Shown one piece after another: positions 17,770 to 25,707 of a stretch of 64,000 nt of DNA. Position numbers and translations under genes: made by a program. Positions within the stretch are counted from its first letter, which is position 1. The number at the start of each line of letters is the position of its first letter. The DNA is from Halorubrum ruber. Its GTDB lineage: Archaea; Halobacteriota; Halobacteria; Halobacteriales; Haloferacaceae. The DNA is taken from contig NZ_CP073695.1 in the NCBI RefSeq assembly GCF_018228765.1, positions 434,001 through 498,000 on the forward strand. Direction: 5' to 3'. Under the pieces are notes generated by a model. It did no database searches. It was given only the letters and a program-made list of their open reading frames with translations, and was not told the DNA's origin.

Positions 17770-17788
17770 GTCGCGCCGTATCGTTCTA
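17770..17788. repeat. att-like 19-bp core, copy 2
   Basis: GTCGCGCCGTATCGTTCTA, identical to copy 1 and preceded by cccaaatcca, a near match to the tRNA-Arg T-arm end (ttcaaatccc). From here to about 17866 the sequence is almost identical to 5752-5848. It marks the junction between the first accreted element (defence genes) and the second (HEPN/MNT). Confidence 0.8.
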
Positions 17789-17836
17789 CCCGACCGATAG
17801 CAACAGCGTAGAACTGTGAAACCGTAACAGCGCCGG

Positions 17837-17929
17837 CTACTCGTCTTCGAGGGCGTCGTAGACGTCCCAGTGAGCATCGCGATCATCCGCTGCGACCCGC
17901 CGAACCAGTTCCCGCCGGATGTCCTCCAT
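17837..17929 (-). CDS. Short conserved acidic ORF, copy 2 (shortened, in frame with the HEPN gene)
   Basis: 30 codons from ATG 17929: MEDIRRELVRRVAADDRDAH then WDVYDALEDE. It matches the C-terminal two thirds of the 46-aa copies. The HEPN gene upstream ends RGDD-TAG and is followed at once by GTG-ATG in the same frame; where the 46-aa copies read LDDVMED, this one has DD-stop-VMED. So the two coding sequences were joined here, separated by one TAG codon. Confidence 0.5.
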   Translation of the reverse strand: MEDIRRELVRRVAADDRDAHWDVYDALEDE

Positions 17930-17932
17930 CAC

Positions 17933-18463
17933 CTAGTCGTCACCTCTCGGCTGTCGGGCGTCGCAGACACAGACGCCGCCTTCCCGTATCTGGTCCGTGA
18001 CGTGCTGGTGAACGCTGCGAGAAAGCGCATACAGACTATCCGCTTGCTTCTCGGTGGGCCGCTTGCCGCCGTAGTAGCTGTCTGTCCTGTTGTCGTCGTA
18101 CAGTCCCCGAAGCTCCCGTGTCGCCGTCCGGGAGAGCAGGCCGAGGTCGGCAGCTCGGTCGTAACAGTGCGTGTGGTCGTGGAAGTCGTCCAGTTCATCA
18201 CCACCGACTGCGAGGGCATAAGCCTCGATAGACCGCTCGGTTGCCCCGAAGCAAAGTTCGATGACGGCGGTGTAGTGCCCTTGCCCGTCGATTCGTGCGA
18301 CTGCGTCTAGCAGCCGACACGCCTTCGTGAGCTGTGTCTTCCAATCGTCGCCGGTCGCGATCGCATCCTCGCGGTTCGGGACGCCGAACCCCTCCTCGTT
18401 GAACGCGTCGATAGCCGCATCGAGAGCCGTCCGGATATCCCGCGGATCGGACCCTTCACTCAT
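17933..18463 (-). CDS. HEPN-domain protein (probable toxin RNase of a HEPN/MNT pair)
   Basis: 176 aa from ATG 18463 (MSEGSDPRDIRTALDAAIDA). It is all-helical, with the HEPN signature near the middle of the second half: RELRGLYDDNRTDSYYGG, that is R-x(4-6)-N/H, plus KQADSLYALSRSVHQHV. HEPN proteins paired with MNT nucleotidyltransferases form type VII-like toxin-antitoxin systems in which HEPN cleaves RNA and MNT neutralises it. The start overlaps the end of the MNT gene by eight bases, so the pair is translated from one message. Part of its 3' end is duplicated as a relic at 21378-21514. Confidence 0.8.
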   Translation of the reverse strand: MSEGSDPRDIRTALDAAIDAFNEEGFGVPNREDAIATGDDWKTQLTKACRLLDAVARIDGQGHYTAVIELCFGATERSIEAYALAVGGDELDDFHDHTHCYDRAADLGLLSRTATRELRGLYDDNRTDSYYGGKRPTEKQADSLYALSRSVHQHVTDQIREGGVCVCDARQPRGDD

Positions 18464-19148
18464 CGAGATCACCGTGGAAAACCATATTTCGGACCGTCTG
18501 GAACTTCTCCGTCCCGTGGATCACGATCCCGTCGCTGAGCACCTCCCGTATCTCGGCGATGTACTTCGGGACCGCCTGAAGCGCCTCGATGTCGATCTCG
18601 TATTCGTACCGGCCGTTCTCGAACTCCTCGTCTTCGAGCCCTTGTTTGACCTGATTCGCCGCTCGCTGGTTCGCCATCCGATCTTCCTCGACGAGCACCC
18701 AGAGATCGATGTCGCTCCGCCGGTCCGCTTCGCCTCGCGCGACACTGCCGTACAGAACGACCCCGATCACGCCGTCGAGTTCGCCGCGGAGTTCGGTTGC
18801 TGCTGCTCTCACCGGCTCTTGGAACTCGGCCTGCGGAATCTGTAAATGGGGATCGTCCGGAACGTGGAGCCGCTCGCGGTTGATTCGAACCCATCGCGTG
18901 TTGCCCTCGCGTCGTTCGACGACGAGATCGTTTTCGGAGAGTACGGTTACCGCCTTGGAGACGCTCGGCTGCGAATAGTCCACTGCCTCGACGAGGTCAC
19001 TAATCGAGAACTCCTCAGTGTGGTGGCGGGATAAAAAGGAGAGAACCGTGTCTGTGGCCGTACTACCGAATAAATTCCCGCTTTGGGTCGGTATGTCGAG
19101 AAGTATCTGTAGCCTGTCTTCGGCCACAATATTCGAGCTGCTTTTCAT
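18456..19148 (-). CDS. Winged-helix-MNT nucleotidyltransferase (probable antitoxin)
   Basis: 230 aa. An N-terminal winged helix (FSISDLVEAVDYSQPSVSKA, then DLVVERREGNTRWVRINRER) is followed by a minimal nucleotidyltransferase: VVLYGSVARGEADRRSDIDL, with GS and DxD in the right spacing and ALQAVPKYIAEI beyond. Such proteins AMPylate or otherwise modify and block the HEPN partner. The winged helix would also let it repress the pair. A TATA box (19173-19180) stands 25-27 bp before the start. It is directly upstream of, and overlapping, the HEPN gene. Confidence 0.82.
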   Translation of the reverse strand: MKSSSNIVAEDRLQILLDIPTQSGNLFGSTATDTVLSFLSRHHTEEFSISDLVEAVDYSQPSVSKAVTVLSENDLVVERREGNTRWVRINRERLHVPDDPHLQIPQAEFQEPVRAAATELRGELDGVIGVVLYGSVARGEADRRSDIDLWVLVEEDRMANQRAANQVKQGLEDEEFENGRYEYEIDIEALQAVPKYIAEIREVLSDGIVIHGTEKFQTVRNMVFHGDLDE

Positions 19149-19172
19149 AGCAAACGATCTATTTCTCTTTCT

Positions 19173-19180
19173 ATTTAAAG
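19173..19180 (-). promoter_or_regulatory. TATA box for the MNT-HEPN operon
   Basis: atttaaag on the + strand (CTTTAAAT on the minus), 25-32 bp before ATG 19148, fits leaderless transcription. The 107 bp between 19149 and 19255 are otherwise AT-rich with no gene. Confidence 0.5.
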
Positions 19181-19255
19181 TTTATATAAGAAATGCGGAT
19201 TGGTTTATATTAGATAGTTTTGTGGAGTGGTGAGCGACGGCGGCCGGGAGTGACT

Positions 19256-20265
19256 CTATATGTCGTCGAGGTATCCCCTCCGTTGTTCCATCTTCTCTTT
19301 CTGCGAGCGCTGGTCGTAGTGCTGGTCGATGACATCGGACGTTACGTTCGCCCGGTCGCTGACCACCGTCTCGGGTACGTCACTCTGTAAGTAGTGCGTG
19401 ATGGCGCCGCGACGGAACGGATGCGGGCTCACGCTTGACGGACACTGTGCCGAGTGGTCTTTGTTGGTGGCTTCACACTCGCTTTCATCACGGTCATGAG
19501 GGCAGGGTTGTCCGTACCACAGGGACGGGTGATCTGGTAGCAGTACGTCCGGACCGTGGTTGTTGCTACTCGTCCTTGATTCGTCGCTAAGAGCGGCTCT
19601 CGTCCGTGGTCATCCGTAACGTCAGGTCGGTTTTCACGGATCCAGTCGTCGAGAACGAGACAGACCTCGTTCGACACCGCGATAATGCGCTCTCCCTGTT
19701 GCTTGTTCTTAAGCGGTGTCCCGGTCTCAGGGCGATGTCGAAGCGTGAGCGACCGCTTTTCGGGGTCGTAGTCTCTGATGTCGAGTGCGCGCACGGACCC
19801 CATCCGAAGCATCGTGTGCCACAGTAGCGTCGCGGTCACGTGTCGGATCGACGCGTACTCGTACCGCTCGAGATGCTGGAGCATCGCCTCCGCGTCGTCA
19901 GCCTCGAGCATCACGTCGCGGCTATTCTCACCCGGATTGAGATCCGGCGACCGGACCTTCTTATGAAGTTCTTGTTCCACGCCGTCGATGGATTCCAGCC
20001 ACTTGACGAAGACGCGGACCGTATCCATGATCGTCTTTACCGTCGCCTTTGTCAGGTCGCCGGTGTTGCGTCGCCAGAGTCGGAACTCCTGTATCTTCCG
20101 GCCAGTCAGCTCGTTCAGATTCTCGATGTCGCGCTTCCCACACCACTCGATAAAGAACTTCAACCGCGACCTGTGGGAGACGAGCGTCGCGTCCGAAACC
20201 GAGGTCTCTTTTTCTGCGAGGTACAGCTCGAATGCCGTTTCGGGGTCGATTGGTTCGATTTCCAT
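19256..20265 (-). pseudogene. Tyrosine recombinase (integrase), broken by one frameshift
   Basis: From ATG 20265 (MEIEPIDPETAFELYLAEKE) the core-binding domain (LVSHRSRLKFFIEWCGKRDI) and the first catalytic region (TLLWHTMLRMGSVRALDI, with Arg) are intact. Near 19530 the frame shifts: TRPCGTDNP is read where a different frame gives WYGQPCPHDRDESECE. The second frame continues with HPFRRGAITHYLQSD (HxxR) and VIDQHYDQRSQKEKME (catalytic Tyr) to a TAG at 19256. The total of 1010 bases is one short of a multiple of three, so a single base deletion explains it. Uncorrected, the protein lacks HxxR and Tyr and cannot recombine DNA. It belongs to the second accreted element. Confidence 0.82.
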
Positions 20266-20354
20266 GGTTCGATCGGTCTCGAACCACACGAAGGCGCGGC
20301 CTTCGACACCCGTTCGGCGAATCACCAACTTTTCCGCAGTGCCGTCTTACTCCT

Positions 20355-20373
20355 GTCGCGCCGTATCGCTCTA
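20355..20373. repeat. att-like 19-bp core, copy 3
   Basis: GTCGCGCCGTATCGCTCTA, one base different from copies 1 and 2. It lies 89 bp upstream of the start of the integrase pseudogene and about 50 bp from the end of the third short ORF, marking the start of the third module. Confidence 0.75.
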
Positions 20374-20421
20374 GTTGAGGGATAACGACCGATCAAACCC
20401 GAAAAATCGCAACAATGCCGG

Positions 20422-20562
20422 CTACTCGTCTTCGAGCGCGTCGTAGATGTCTCGGTTCGAATCGCGGTCGTCCGCCGCAACCCGCCGAATCAGTTCCCGC
20501 CGGATGTCCTCCATCACGTCGTCAAGCGGAGAGACCGGTTCTGTACCTTCTTCGGTGGCCAT
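20422..20562 (-). CDS. Short conserved acidic protein, copy 3 (46 aa)
   Basis: MATEEGTEPVSPLDDVMEDI then RRELIRRVAADDRDSNRDIY and DALEDE. Same length as copy 1 and about 80 percent identical, with differences spread along it and silent changes between the two DNA copies, which suggests selection on the protein. It starts 25 nt after the stop of the Fic/Doc gene, and the intervening leader resembles that of copy 1. It may be the antitoxin or an accessory of the Doc-like protein, although Phd-type antitoxins normally precede doc. Confidence 0.6.
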   Translation of the reverse strand: MATEEGTEPVSPLDDVMEDIRRELIRRVAADDRDSNRDIYDALEDE

Positions 20563-20587
20563 GTCTGAACGGACGCTTCGAACGCCG

Positions 20588-21076
20588 TTAATCGTTCGGG
20601 TTTGAGGAATCGCCGGTCAACTGATCAAGCCCGTACGTGACGAGTTCGTCTCGCCAGTCGTCGATCTCACCGGCCAGATCCATCTCTTTGGTGTGGGATC
20701 GGAGATACTCGGTGGTGTCTCCTTCATCGACCGCTGCCTCGTCGGTTCCGAACTCTTTCAGAATCGCCCTCACTTCGTTGTCGTACTCGAACCGATTCCC
20801 GTTGAGGAAGTAGAAGACGACCGTCACGTTGAGTGCAGTTCGTTTGTTCGCATCGACGAAGGGGTGATTGGCGACGAGGAGACGGAAGAGGTGATACGCC
20901 TTCTCGTGGATGGTGTCTGGTGCGGAACCGAAACTCCCCTCTTCGATGTAGTCTAATGCGAACTCGATGTCACCACGGTTCCGAACACCGGCGGGAGTGT
21001 CGGGGTACTCCGCGACGACATCGTCGTGGATGGTGACGATGTCTTCGACGGACGGGTACCATAACGAGTCGGCCAT
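20588..21076 (-). CDS. doc: Fic/Doc-family toxin
   Basis: 162 aa from ATG 21076 (MADSLWYPSVEDIVTIHDDV; an upstream ATG at 21157 is less likely because a GATACAGTATC box lies just before 21076). The Fic core is ANHPFVDANKRTALNVTVVF, matching HxFx(D/N)xNKR, preceded by the helix KAYHLFRLLV. Short Doc-type proteins with this core phosphorylate or AMPylate targets such as EF-Tu and act as toxins. No Phd-like gene precedes it; the short acidic ORF follows instead. Confidence 0.82.
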   Translation of the reverse strand: MADSLWYPSVEDIVTIHDDVVAEYPDTPAGVRNRGDIEFALDYIEEGSFGSAPDTIHEKAYHLFRLLVANHPFVDANKRTALNVTVVFYFLNGNRFEYDNEVRAILKEFGTDEAAVDEGDTTEYLRSHTKEMDLAGEIDDWRDELVTYGLDQLTGDSSNPND

Positions 21077-21136
21077 TCGCTCCAATCTCGATACTGTATC
21101 AGTGTAGATGTTGCTATGATGAGGCGGGTGAGTGAT

Positions 21137-21227
21137 GTCAGAAACCACCGTTTTCACGACGGCGATTTCGACCGTCTCACACCTGAAAGGTCGATCCGTT
21201 CGACAGTCGAAGTAGCGCCCGTCGCGC
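21137..21227. repeat. 91-bp dispersed repeat, copy B
   Basis: Pairs ungapped with 6829-6919. It overlaps the 5' side of the Doc gene's upstream region and runs directly into att-like core 4. Confidence 0.65.
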
Positions 21228-21239
21228 CGTATCGCTCTA
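21221..21239. repeat. att-like 19-bp core, copy 4
   Basis: GTCGCGCCGTATCGCTCTA, identical to copy 3. It is followed about 45 bp later by a decayed copy of the short ORF and a HEPN remnant, so a fourth, mostly deleted element once started here. Confidence 0.75.
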
Positions 21240-21282
21240 CGCGACGCATAGCGACAGGTGGGCTCGTGAAACCGTGCGTCGG

Positions 21283-21374
21283 ATACTCGTCTTCGAGCGC
21301 GTCGTAGACGTCTCGGTTCGCATCGCGCTCGTCCGCCGCGACTCGCCGAACCAGTTCCCGCCGATCTCCACCAT
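21283..21374 (-). pseudogene. Decayed copy 4 of the short acidic ORF
   Basis: Alignment with copy 2 shows loss of one C (atc-ggcggg for atccggcggg) right after the start and loss of the stop codon (tat in place of tag). The DNA between still encodes RRVAADERDANRDVYDALED in the shifted frame. Confidence 0.7.
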
Positions 21375-21377
21375 CAC

Positions 21378-21514
21378 TTAGTCATCACGTCCCGACTATC
21401 GAGTGTCGCAGACACAGACGCCGCCTTCCCGTATCTGGTCCGTGACGTGCTGGTGAACGCTACGAGAGAGCGCGTACATACTATCCGCTTGCTTCTCGGT
21501 GGGCCGCTTGCCGT
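21378..21514 (-). pseudogene. 3' remnant of a HEPN gene
   Basis: About 137 bp almost identical to 17933-18071 (cagacacagacgccgccttc... through gtgggccgcttgcc). It corresponds to the last 45 codons of the HEPN gene and breaks off at about 21514, where unrelated sequence begins. No MNT partner is left. Confidence 0.75.
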
Positions 21515-21518
21515 TGCG

Positions 21519-21603
21519 GGAGTCACCCATCGCTGCCAAGCTGAACGGCTACGCCGCCGGACACGACGTCGCGGTGGTCGAGGAGCTCCCGGCGTCCGGC
21601 TGA
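21519..21603 (+). pseudogene. C-terminal stub of an unidentified gene at the island's right edge
   Basis: The sequence becomes GC-rich and reads AAKLNGYAAGHDVAVVEELP-ASG-stop in one frame with haloarchaeal codon use. It has no start and joins directly to the HEPN remnant, so it is probably the surviving end of a backbone gene cut when island DNA arrived or rearranged. Confidence 0.4.
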
Positions 21604-21684
21604 TGCCGTCGGCCGTCGGTTCTCACGGCGCGGCCGATGTCCACAGATGCCACAGGCTTTCCGTGTGGCGCGTCTCGTACTCGT

Positions 21685-22155
21685 ATGTCGATAACTACTG
21701 GCGACTCCGTGACGCTCGAGTACACCGGCCGACTCGACGACGGCACCGTCTTCGACACATCTCAGCAATCGGTCGCCGAGGAGGCGGGCCTCGCCGAGGC
21801 CCAGCCCGACCGCGAGTACACGCCGCTAACGGTCGACGTGGGGGCCGGACAGGTCATCGAGGGGATGGAGGAGGGACTCATCGGATTGGAAGCCGGCGAG
21901 ACGGACACGCTGACGATTCCGCCGGAGGAGGCCTACGGACAGCCCAGCGACGAGAACGTCGAGGAGTTCGAGACCGACGAACTTCGGGAGCTGCTCGGCG
22001 GCCAACTGCCCGAGGAGGGCGCGTACCTCGAGGCCCAAGACGGCAGCCAAGGCGAAGTCGTCCACGTCGACGACGACACCGTTCGGGCGGACTTCAACCC
22101 GCCGCTCGCCGGGGAGACGCTGACGTTCGACGTCGAAATTCTCGAAACCAACTGA
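21685..22155 (+). CDS. FKBP-type peptidyl-prolyl isomerase (SlyD-like)
   Basis: 156 aa from ATG 21685 (MSITTGDSVTLEYTGRLDDG). The FKBP half-domains VTLEYTGRLDDGTVFDTS and GAGQVIEGMEEGLIGLEAGE bracket the usual fold. After IPPEEAYGQ comes an inserted flap (ETDELRELLGG...QLPEEGAYLEA), as in SlyD, and the fold closes with ADFNPPLAGETLTFDVEI. It catalyses prolyl cis-trans isomerisation and chaperones proteins in the cytoplasm. It is the first complete backbone gene after the island. Confidence 0.9.
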   Translation: MSITTGDSVTLEYTGRLDDGTVFDTSQQSVAEEAGLAEAQPDREYTPLTVDVGAGQVIEGMEEGLIGLEAGETDTLTIPPEEAYGQPSDENVEEFETDELRELLGGQLPEEGAYLEAQDGSQGEVVHVDDDTVRADFNPPLAGETLTFDVEILETN

Positions 22156-22188
22156 GTTCGAACCGTCCGCCCCGCGTGCCCGGCGGGA

Positions 22189-22566
22189 CTACCCGTGGAA
22201 CCGGTACAGCGACGTGACGTACGGGAGCCGGTTGAGCATCCAGATCGCGACCGGTAGCCCCACGACTGTCATCGCGAGCGCGGACGCCACGTTCGCCCAC
22301 AGCAGGCTCAGCCACCACCCGACGAGGACGAAGTAGATCGCACGGACGACGAGCGACCGCTGCCCCCGGGCCGAGTCAGGGTCGGAAAGCGACCGCGGCT
22401 CCGCGAGCGTGAGCACCGTCGGGACGAGGTTGATCAGCTTGATCCCGACGGGGAGCAGCACGATCGTGACGTTGAGCAGCCACGCGACGTTGACGACGAT
22501 CGGCGTCGCCCACCAGCCGATAAATACGAACCACAGCGCCCGAACGAGCAGGGACCGTTGTGCCAT
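22189..22566 (-). CDS. YccF-domain membrane protein
   Basis: 125 aa from ATG 22566 (MAQRSLLVRALWFVFIGWWA). Two homologous YccF (DUF307) units: VRALWFVFIGWWATPIVVNV with LLPVGIKLINLVPTVLTL, and VRAIYFVLVGWWLSLLWANV with VVGLPVAIWMLNRLPYVTSL. Four transmembrane helices are expected. The family is widespread and of unknown function. It is convergent with the FKBP gene. Confidence 0.85.
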   Translation of the reverse strand: MAQRSLLVRALWFVFIGWWATPIVVNVAWLLNVTIVLLPVGIKLINLVPTVLTLAEPRSLSDPDSARGQRSLVVRAIYFVLVGWWLSLLWANVASALAMTVVGLPVAIWMLNRLPYVTSLYRFHG

Positions 22567-22808
22567 TACTCGGGATAGACGCTCAGGGGGGAAATCCGTG
22601 TCGTCGGCCGCCGTCGCCGCGAACCGTTCGAGCAGGGGCGATGCCGGACGTCGCGGCGACAGGCGCTTCGAGTCGGTTCCCCCGGTAACGTGTTCGAGGC
22701 GACTACTGCGAGGCGCCCCGCCCGACCCCGTCCGTTTCAAGACGCTCGCCGGCCTGTCTCTCGTATGGAACTGACGCGGGCGTACACGGGCTCCCGTTAC
22801 GGGTATCG

Positions 22809-23441
22809 ATGGACGACCGCGACGCGACGTTCAACGCGACCGCCGTCGAGACGCCGCAGGGACTCCTCCTGATCGACGTCGGGCTCCCCGACACGGTGGA
22901 CGTGCTCGAAGCCGCGCTCGACGACGAGGGGTTGCGCCTCGCCGACATTTGGGGAATCCTCGTCACCCATCAAGATCCGGACCACGCCGGCTGTCTGGCG
23001 GCCGTCGTCGACCGGACCGACGCCGTCGTGTTCGCGCACGAGACGGAGGTGCCGTACCTGGAAGGTGACAAGGAGCTCGTCAAATCCACCGAGGAGCGAC
23101 CGCTGTCGATCGACCCGACGACGGTCGACGTCCGCCTGACGGGGGGCGAAACCTTCGCGACCGCCGCGGGGCCGATGGAGGTCATTGCGACGCCCGGCCA
23201 CAGTCCGGGGCACGTGTCCGCGCACTTCCCCGACGCGGAGCTGCTCGTCAGCGCCGACGCGCTCAACGTCGTCGACGACGAGCTCGTCGGCCCCCGACCC
23301 GAGGTGACGCAGGATCTCGAAACCGCGTGGGAGAGCGTCGAGACGCTCGCCGACCGGGCCGTGACTGAGACGTTCTGCTTCCACGGCGGCCGCGTCGCCG
23401 CGGGGACGGACCGCATCCGGGAGTTGGCGGCCGACCGGTAG
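22809..23441 (+). CDS. MBL-fold metallo-hydrolase
   Basis: 210 aa. Zinc-binding motifs are present in order: LVTHQDPDHAGCL (HxDxDH variant), TPGHSPGHVSAHF, LLVSADALNVV (Asp ligand) and FCFHGGRVAAG (His ligand). The protein starts at MDDRDATFNATAVETPQGLL, somewhat short at the N-terminus: the ATG at 22765 opens MELTRAYTGSRYGYR in another frame, which would join well to MDDRDATF if one base were missing around 22800. It hydrolyses an unknown ester or thioester; close relatives include glyoxalase II-like proteins. Confidence 0.82.
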   Translation: MDDRDATFNATAVETPQGLLLIDVGLPDTVDVLEAALDDEGLRLADIWGILVTHQDPDHAGCLAAVVDRTDAVVFAHETEVPYLEGDKELVKSTEERPLSIDPTTVDVRLTGGETFATAAGPMEVIATPGHSPGHVSAHFPDAELLVSADALNVVDDELVGPRPEVTQDLETAWESVETLADRAVTETFCFHGGRVAAGTDRIRELAADR

Positions 23442-23526
23442 GGACAGACCGACGGCGGCCGCCGTAATCGCCGCCGTCGAAGCCGCGACCCCAACCGACT
23501 TGCCCGGCGGGCGCGTCCCCCCGCTC

Positions 23527-24531
23527 ATGCCAGCTTCATCGAACGGCTCGACGAGCCTCGAATTCGGCGTCCTCGGCACCGCGGAGATCGCGCGTAAAGC
23601 CGTGATCCCGGCGATCGCCGCCAGCGATCACGCCGTCGGCGCGGTGGCGTCCCGGGACGCGGCCCGCGCGGAGCGGTTCGCCGCCGAGAACTCGATCCCC
23701 CGGAGCTACGGCTCCTACGAGGCGCTCCTCGAGGACGACGCCCTCGACGCGGTGTACGTCCCGCTCCCGAACGGGGCCCACGCCGAGTGGACGAAACGCG
23801 CCGCGGACGCCGACCTGGACGTCCTCTGCGAGAAGCCGCTGGCCGCCGACGCCGACGAGGCGCGCGACGTGGTCGACTACTGCGACGAGCGGGGCGTCAC
23901 GCTGATGGAGGCGTTCATGTACCGCTACCACCCGCGCACCGAGCGCGCCGTCGCGCTCGCGGCCGACGAGCTCGACGACGTGCGCACGGTGACGGCCACC
24001 TTCCGCTTCCCGCTGTATGACCGCCCCAACGACGTGCGGCTCGACCCCGACCTCGCGGGCGGGTCGCTGATGGACGTGGGCTGTTACCCCGTCTCGCTCG
24101 CTCGGACGATTCTCGGGGAGCCGGACCGCGCGTACGCCCACGCCGGCGACACCCGTGACGCCGGCGTCGACACGGAGCTCGCGGGGGTGCTGGCGTACGA
24201 CGACGGCCGCTCGGCGCGAGTCGCCTCCGGCTTCGACACCCAACTGGTCCAGCGGTACCGCGTCGACGCGACGAACGGGTGGGTCGAAGTCGAGCGCGCG
24301 TTCGACGCCCCGACTGACGAGCCCGTCGAGCTGGAGTACGAGATCGACGGCCGGCACGGCGTCGAGACGTTCCCCGCGGTCGATCAGTACCGGCTTCAGA
24401 TCGACCGCTTCGCCGAGTGCGTCGCCGACGGGACCGCCCCCCTGACCGACGGCGAGGAAGCGGTCGCGAACATGGAGGCCATCGACGCGCTCGCCGCAAG
24501 CGCCGCCGAGGGCGGCCCCGTCGAACTCTGA
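23527..24531 (+). CDS. Gfo/Idh/MocA oxidoreductase, D-xylose 1-dehydrogenase-like
   Basis: 334 aa. A Rossmann domain (FGVLGTAEIARKAVIPAIAA) is followed by VYVPLPNGAHAEWTKRAADA, the LCEKPLAA (EKP) catalytic motif and GVTLMEAFMYRYHPR. The C-terminal domain has the GGSLMDVGCYPVSLARTI helix. The family resemblance is to haloarchaeal NADP-dependent aldose dehydrogenases (Gfo6/XacA). It would oxidise an aldose at C1 to the lactone. It stands beside KDG kinase and close to sugar-acid dehydratase and aldolase genes, so an entry step into the same pathway is likely; the substrate (xylose, glucose or galactose) is not decided by sequence. Confidence 0.8.
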   Translation: MPASSNGSTSLEFGVLGTAEIARKAVIPAIAASDHAVGAVASRDAARAERFAAENSIPRSYGSYEALLEDDALDAVYVPLPNGAHAEWTKRAADADLDVLCEKPLAADADEARDVVDYCDERGVTLMEAFMYRYHPRTERAVALAADELDDVRTVTATFRFPLYDRPNDVRLDPDLAGGSLMDVGCYPVSLARTILGEPDRAYAHAGDTRDAGVDTELAGVLAYDDGRSARVASGFDTQLVQRYRVDATNGWVEVERAFDAPTDEPVELEYEIDGRHGVETFPAVDQYRLQIDRFAECVADGTAPLTDGEEAVANMEAIDALAASAAEGGPVEL

Positions 24532-24599
24532 ACGCGGCCGCCGGAGAACAGCCTCCGAACTCCCGTCCCGTCAGTACGTCCCGAGCGCCGCCGCCCGCC

Positions 24600-25556
24600 T
24601 CACCGGTCGATCCCGCCCTCGCCGTCGATGACGTCGCGGACCTCCGCCCGGTTCGTCACCGCGAGGTCGCCGTCGGTGGTGCGTTTCAGCGCCGCGGTCG
24701 CCGACCCCCACCGGAGCGCCGCGGGGAGGTCGCCGCCGCGCAGCCGCTCGGCGACGTAGCCGGCGACGAACGCGTCGCCGGTGCCGATCGCGTCGAACGT
24801 CTCCGCCTCGTACACGTCCTGCTCGTACACCGAGCCGTCGTGGAGCGCGACCGCCCCCTCCAGCCCGCGGGTGACGACCACCGTGTCGAAGCCGAACTCC
24901 GTGGCGAGCCCGTGCGCGATCTCGACGGCGCCGCCCTCGCGGTCGAGCACCTCACGGGCGTCCCGCCGCGGGACAAACAGGGTGTCGACGTGCTCGAACA
25001 GGTCCTCGTAGGCCGACCGCGCGGTCTCCGGGTCCCAGAGCTTCGCCCGGTAGTTCAGGTCGAACGAGCGCGTGGTCCCCGCCTCGCCGGCGGTCCGCAG
25101 CAGCGCGGTCGTCGTCGCCGCGGTCGCCTCCGAGAGGGCGGGCGTGATCCCGGTCGTGTGGAACCACTCCGCCTCGGCGACCGCCTCCGTCGGGAGTTCG
25201 TCGGGTTCGACGGTCGTGATCGCCGCGTCGGCGCGGTCGTAGATCACGTTCGTCCCCCGCGGCTCGCCGCCGTGTTCGAGGTAGTAGGTCCCCACGCGGC
25301 TCTCGTCCGCGTCGGCCCACGCGACCCCCGGGCGGACGCCGTGGCTCCGCAGTTCGGTCACGATCCGCCGGCCCAGCGGCGAGTCGGGGAGCTTCGAGAG
25401 CCAGCGGGCGTCAGCGCCGAGCCGCGCGGCCCCGACCGCGACGTTGCTCTCGGCGCCGCCGGCTTGGACGGTCAGGTCGCGCGTCGTCTCCAGCCGCTCG
25501 CCGCGCGGCGGCGACAGCCGGAGCATCGTCTCGCCGAACGTGACGAGGTCGGTCAT
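24600..25556 (-). CDS. kdgK: 2-keto-3-deoxygluconate kinase (PfkB family)
   Basis: 318 aa from ATG 25556 ([20 protein letters not shown]). PfkB signatures: [17 protein letters not shown] near the N-terminus and [20 protein letters not shown] (catalytic Asp in GTGDAF) near the C-terminus, with [11 protein letters not shown] between them. It phosphorylates KDG to KDPG in the semi-phosphorylated Entner-Doudoroff pathway, feeding the KDPG aldolase at 29421. A TATA box (25615-25623) lies too far for a leaderless start at 25556 but fits a 13-codon leader ORF that overlaps it (see next entry). Confidence 0.87.
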   Translation of the reverse strand: MTDLVTFGETMLRLSPPRGERLETTRDLTVQAGGAESNVAVGAARLGADARWLSKLPDSPLGRRIVTELRSHGVRPGVAWADADESRVGTYYLEHGGEPRGTNVIYDRADAAITTVEPDELPTEAVAEAEWFHTTGITPALSEATAATTTALLRTAGEAGTTRSFDLNYRAKLWDPETARSAYEDLFEHVDTLFVPRRDAREVLDREGGAVEIAHGLATEFGFDTVVVTRGLEGAVALHDGSVYEQDVYEAETFDAIGTGDAFVAGYVAERLRGGDLPAALRWGSATAALKRTTDGDLAVTNRAEVRDVIDGEGGIDR

Positions 25557-25594
25557 CGGCGCCACCCCGCACCGCAGGTCTCGAACGGGTTCAT
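25553..25594 (-). CDS. Possible 13-codon leader ORF overlapping kdgK
   Basis: ATG 25594 lies 25 bp from the centre of the TATA box, the leaderless spacing. It encodes [13 protein letters not shown] and stops at TGA inside ATGA, whose ATG is the kdgK start. Translation of kdgK may therefore be coupled to a leader peptide. Alternatively it is a chance reading frame in a 40-nt leader. Confidence 0.35.
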   Translation of the reverse strand: MNPFETCGAGWRR

Positions 25595-25614
25595 GGTGGG
25601 TGCTACGCTCGGCC

Positions 25615-25623
25615 GATTATAAG
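25615..25623 (-). promoter_or_regulatory. TATA box of kdgK
   Basis: CTTATAATC on the minus strand, the only AT-rich tract in the 150 bp between kdgK and the SDR gene. Confidence 0.55.
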
Positions 25624-25707
25624 AGGGGGTGATCGCCGTCGGCCTGCGCGGGCGGGGGCGCCCGCGCTTCACTCGCGCCGCGTCTCTCCTCACCGCGCCG
25701 TCCCCGC

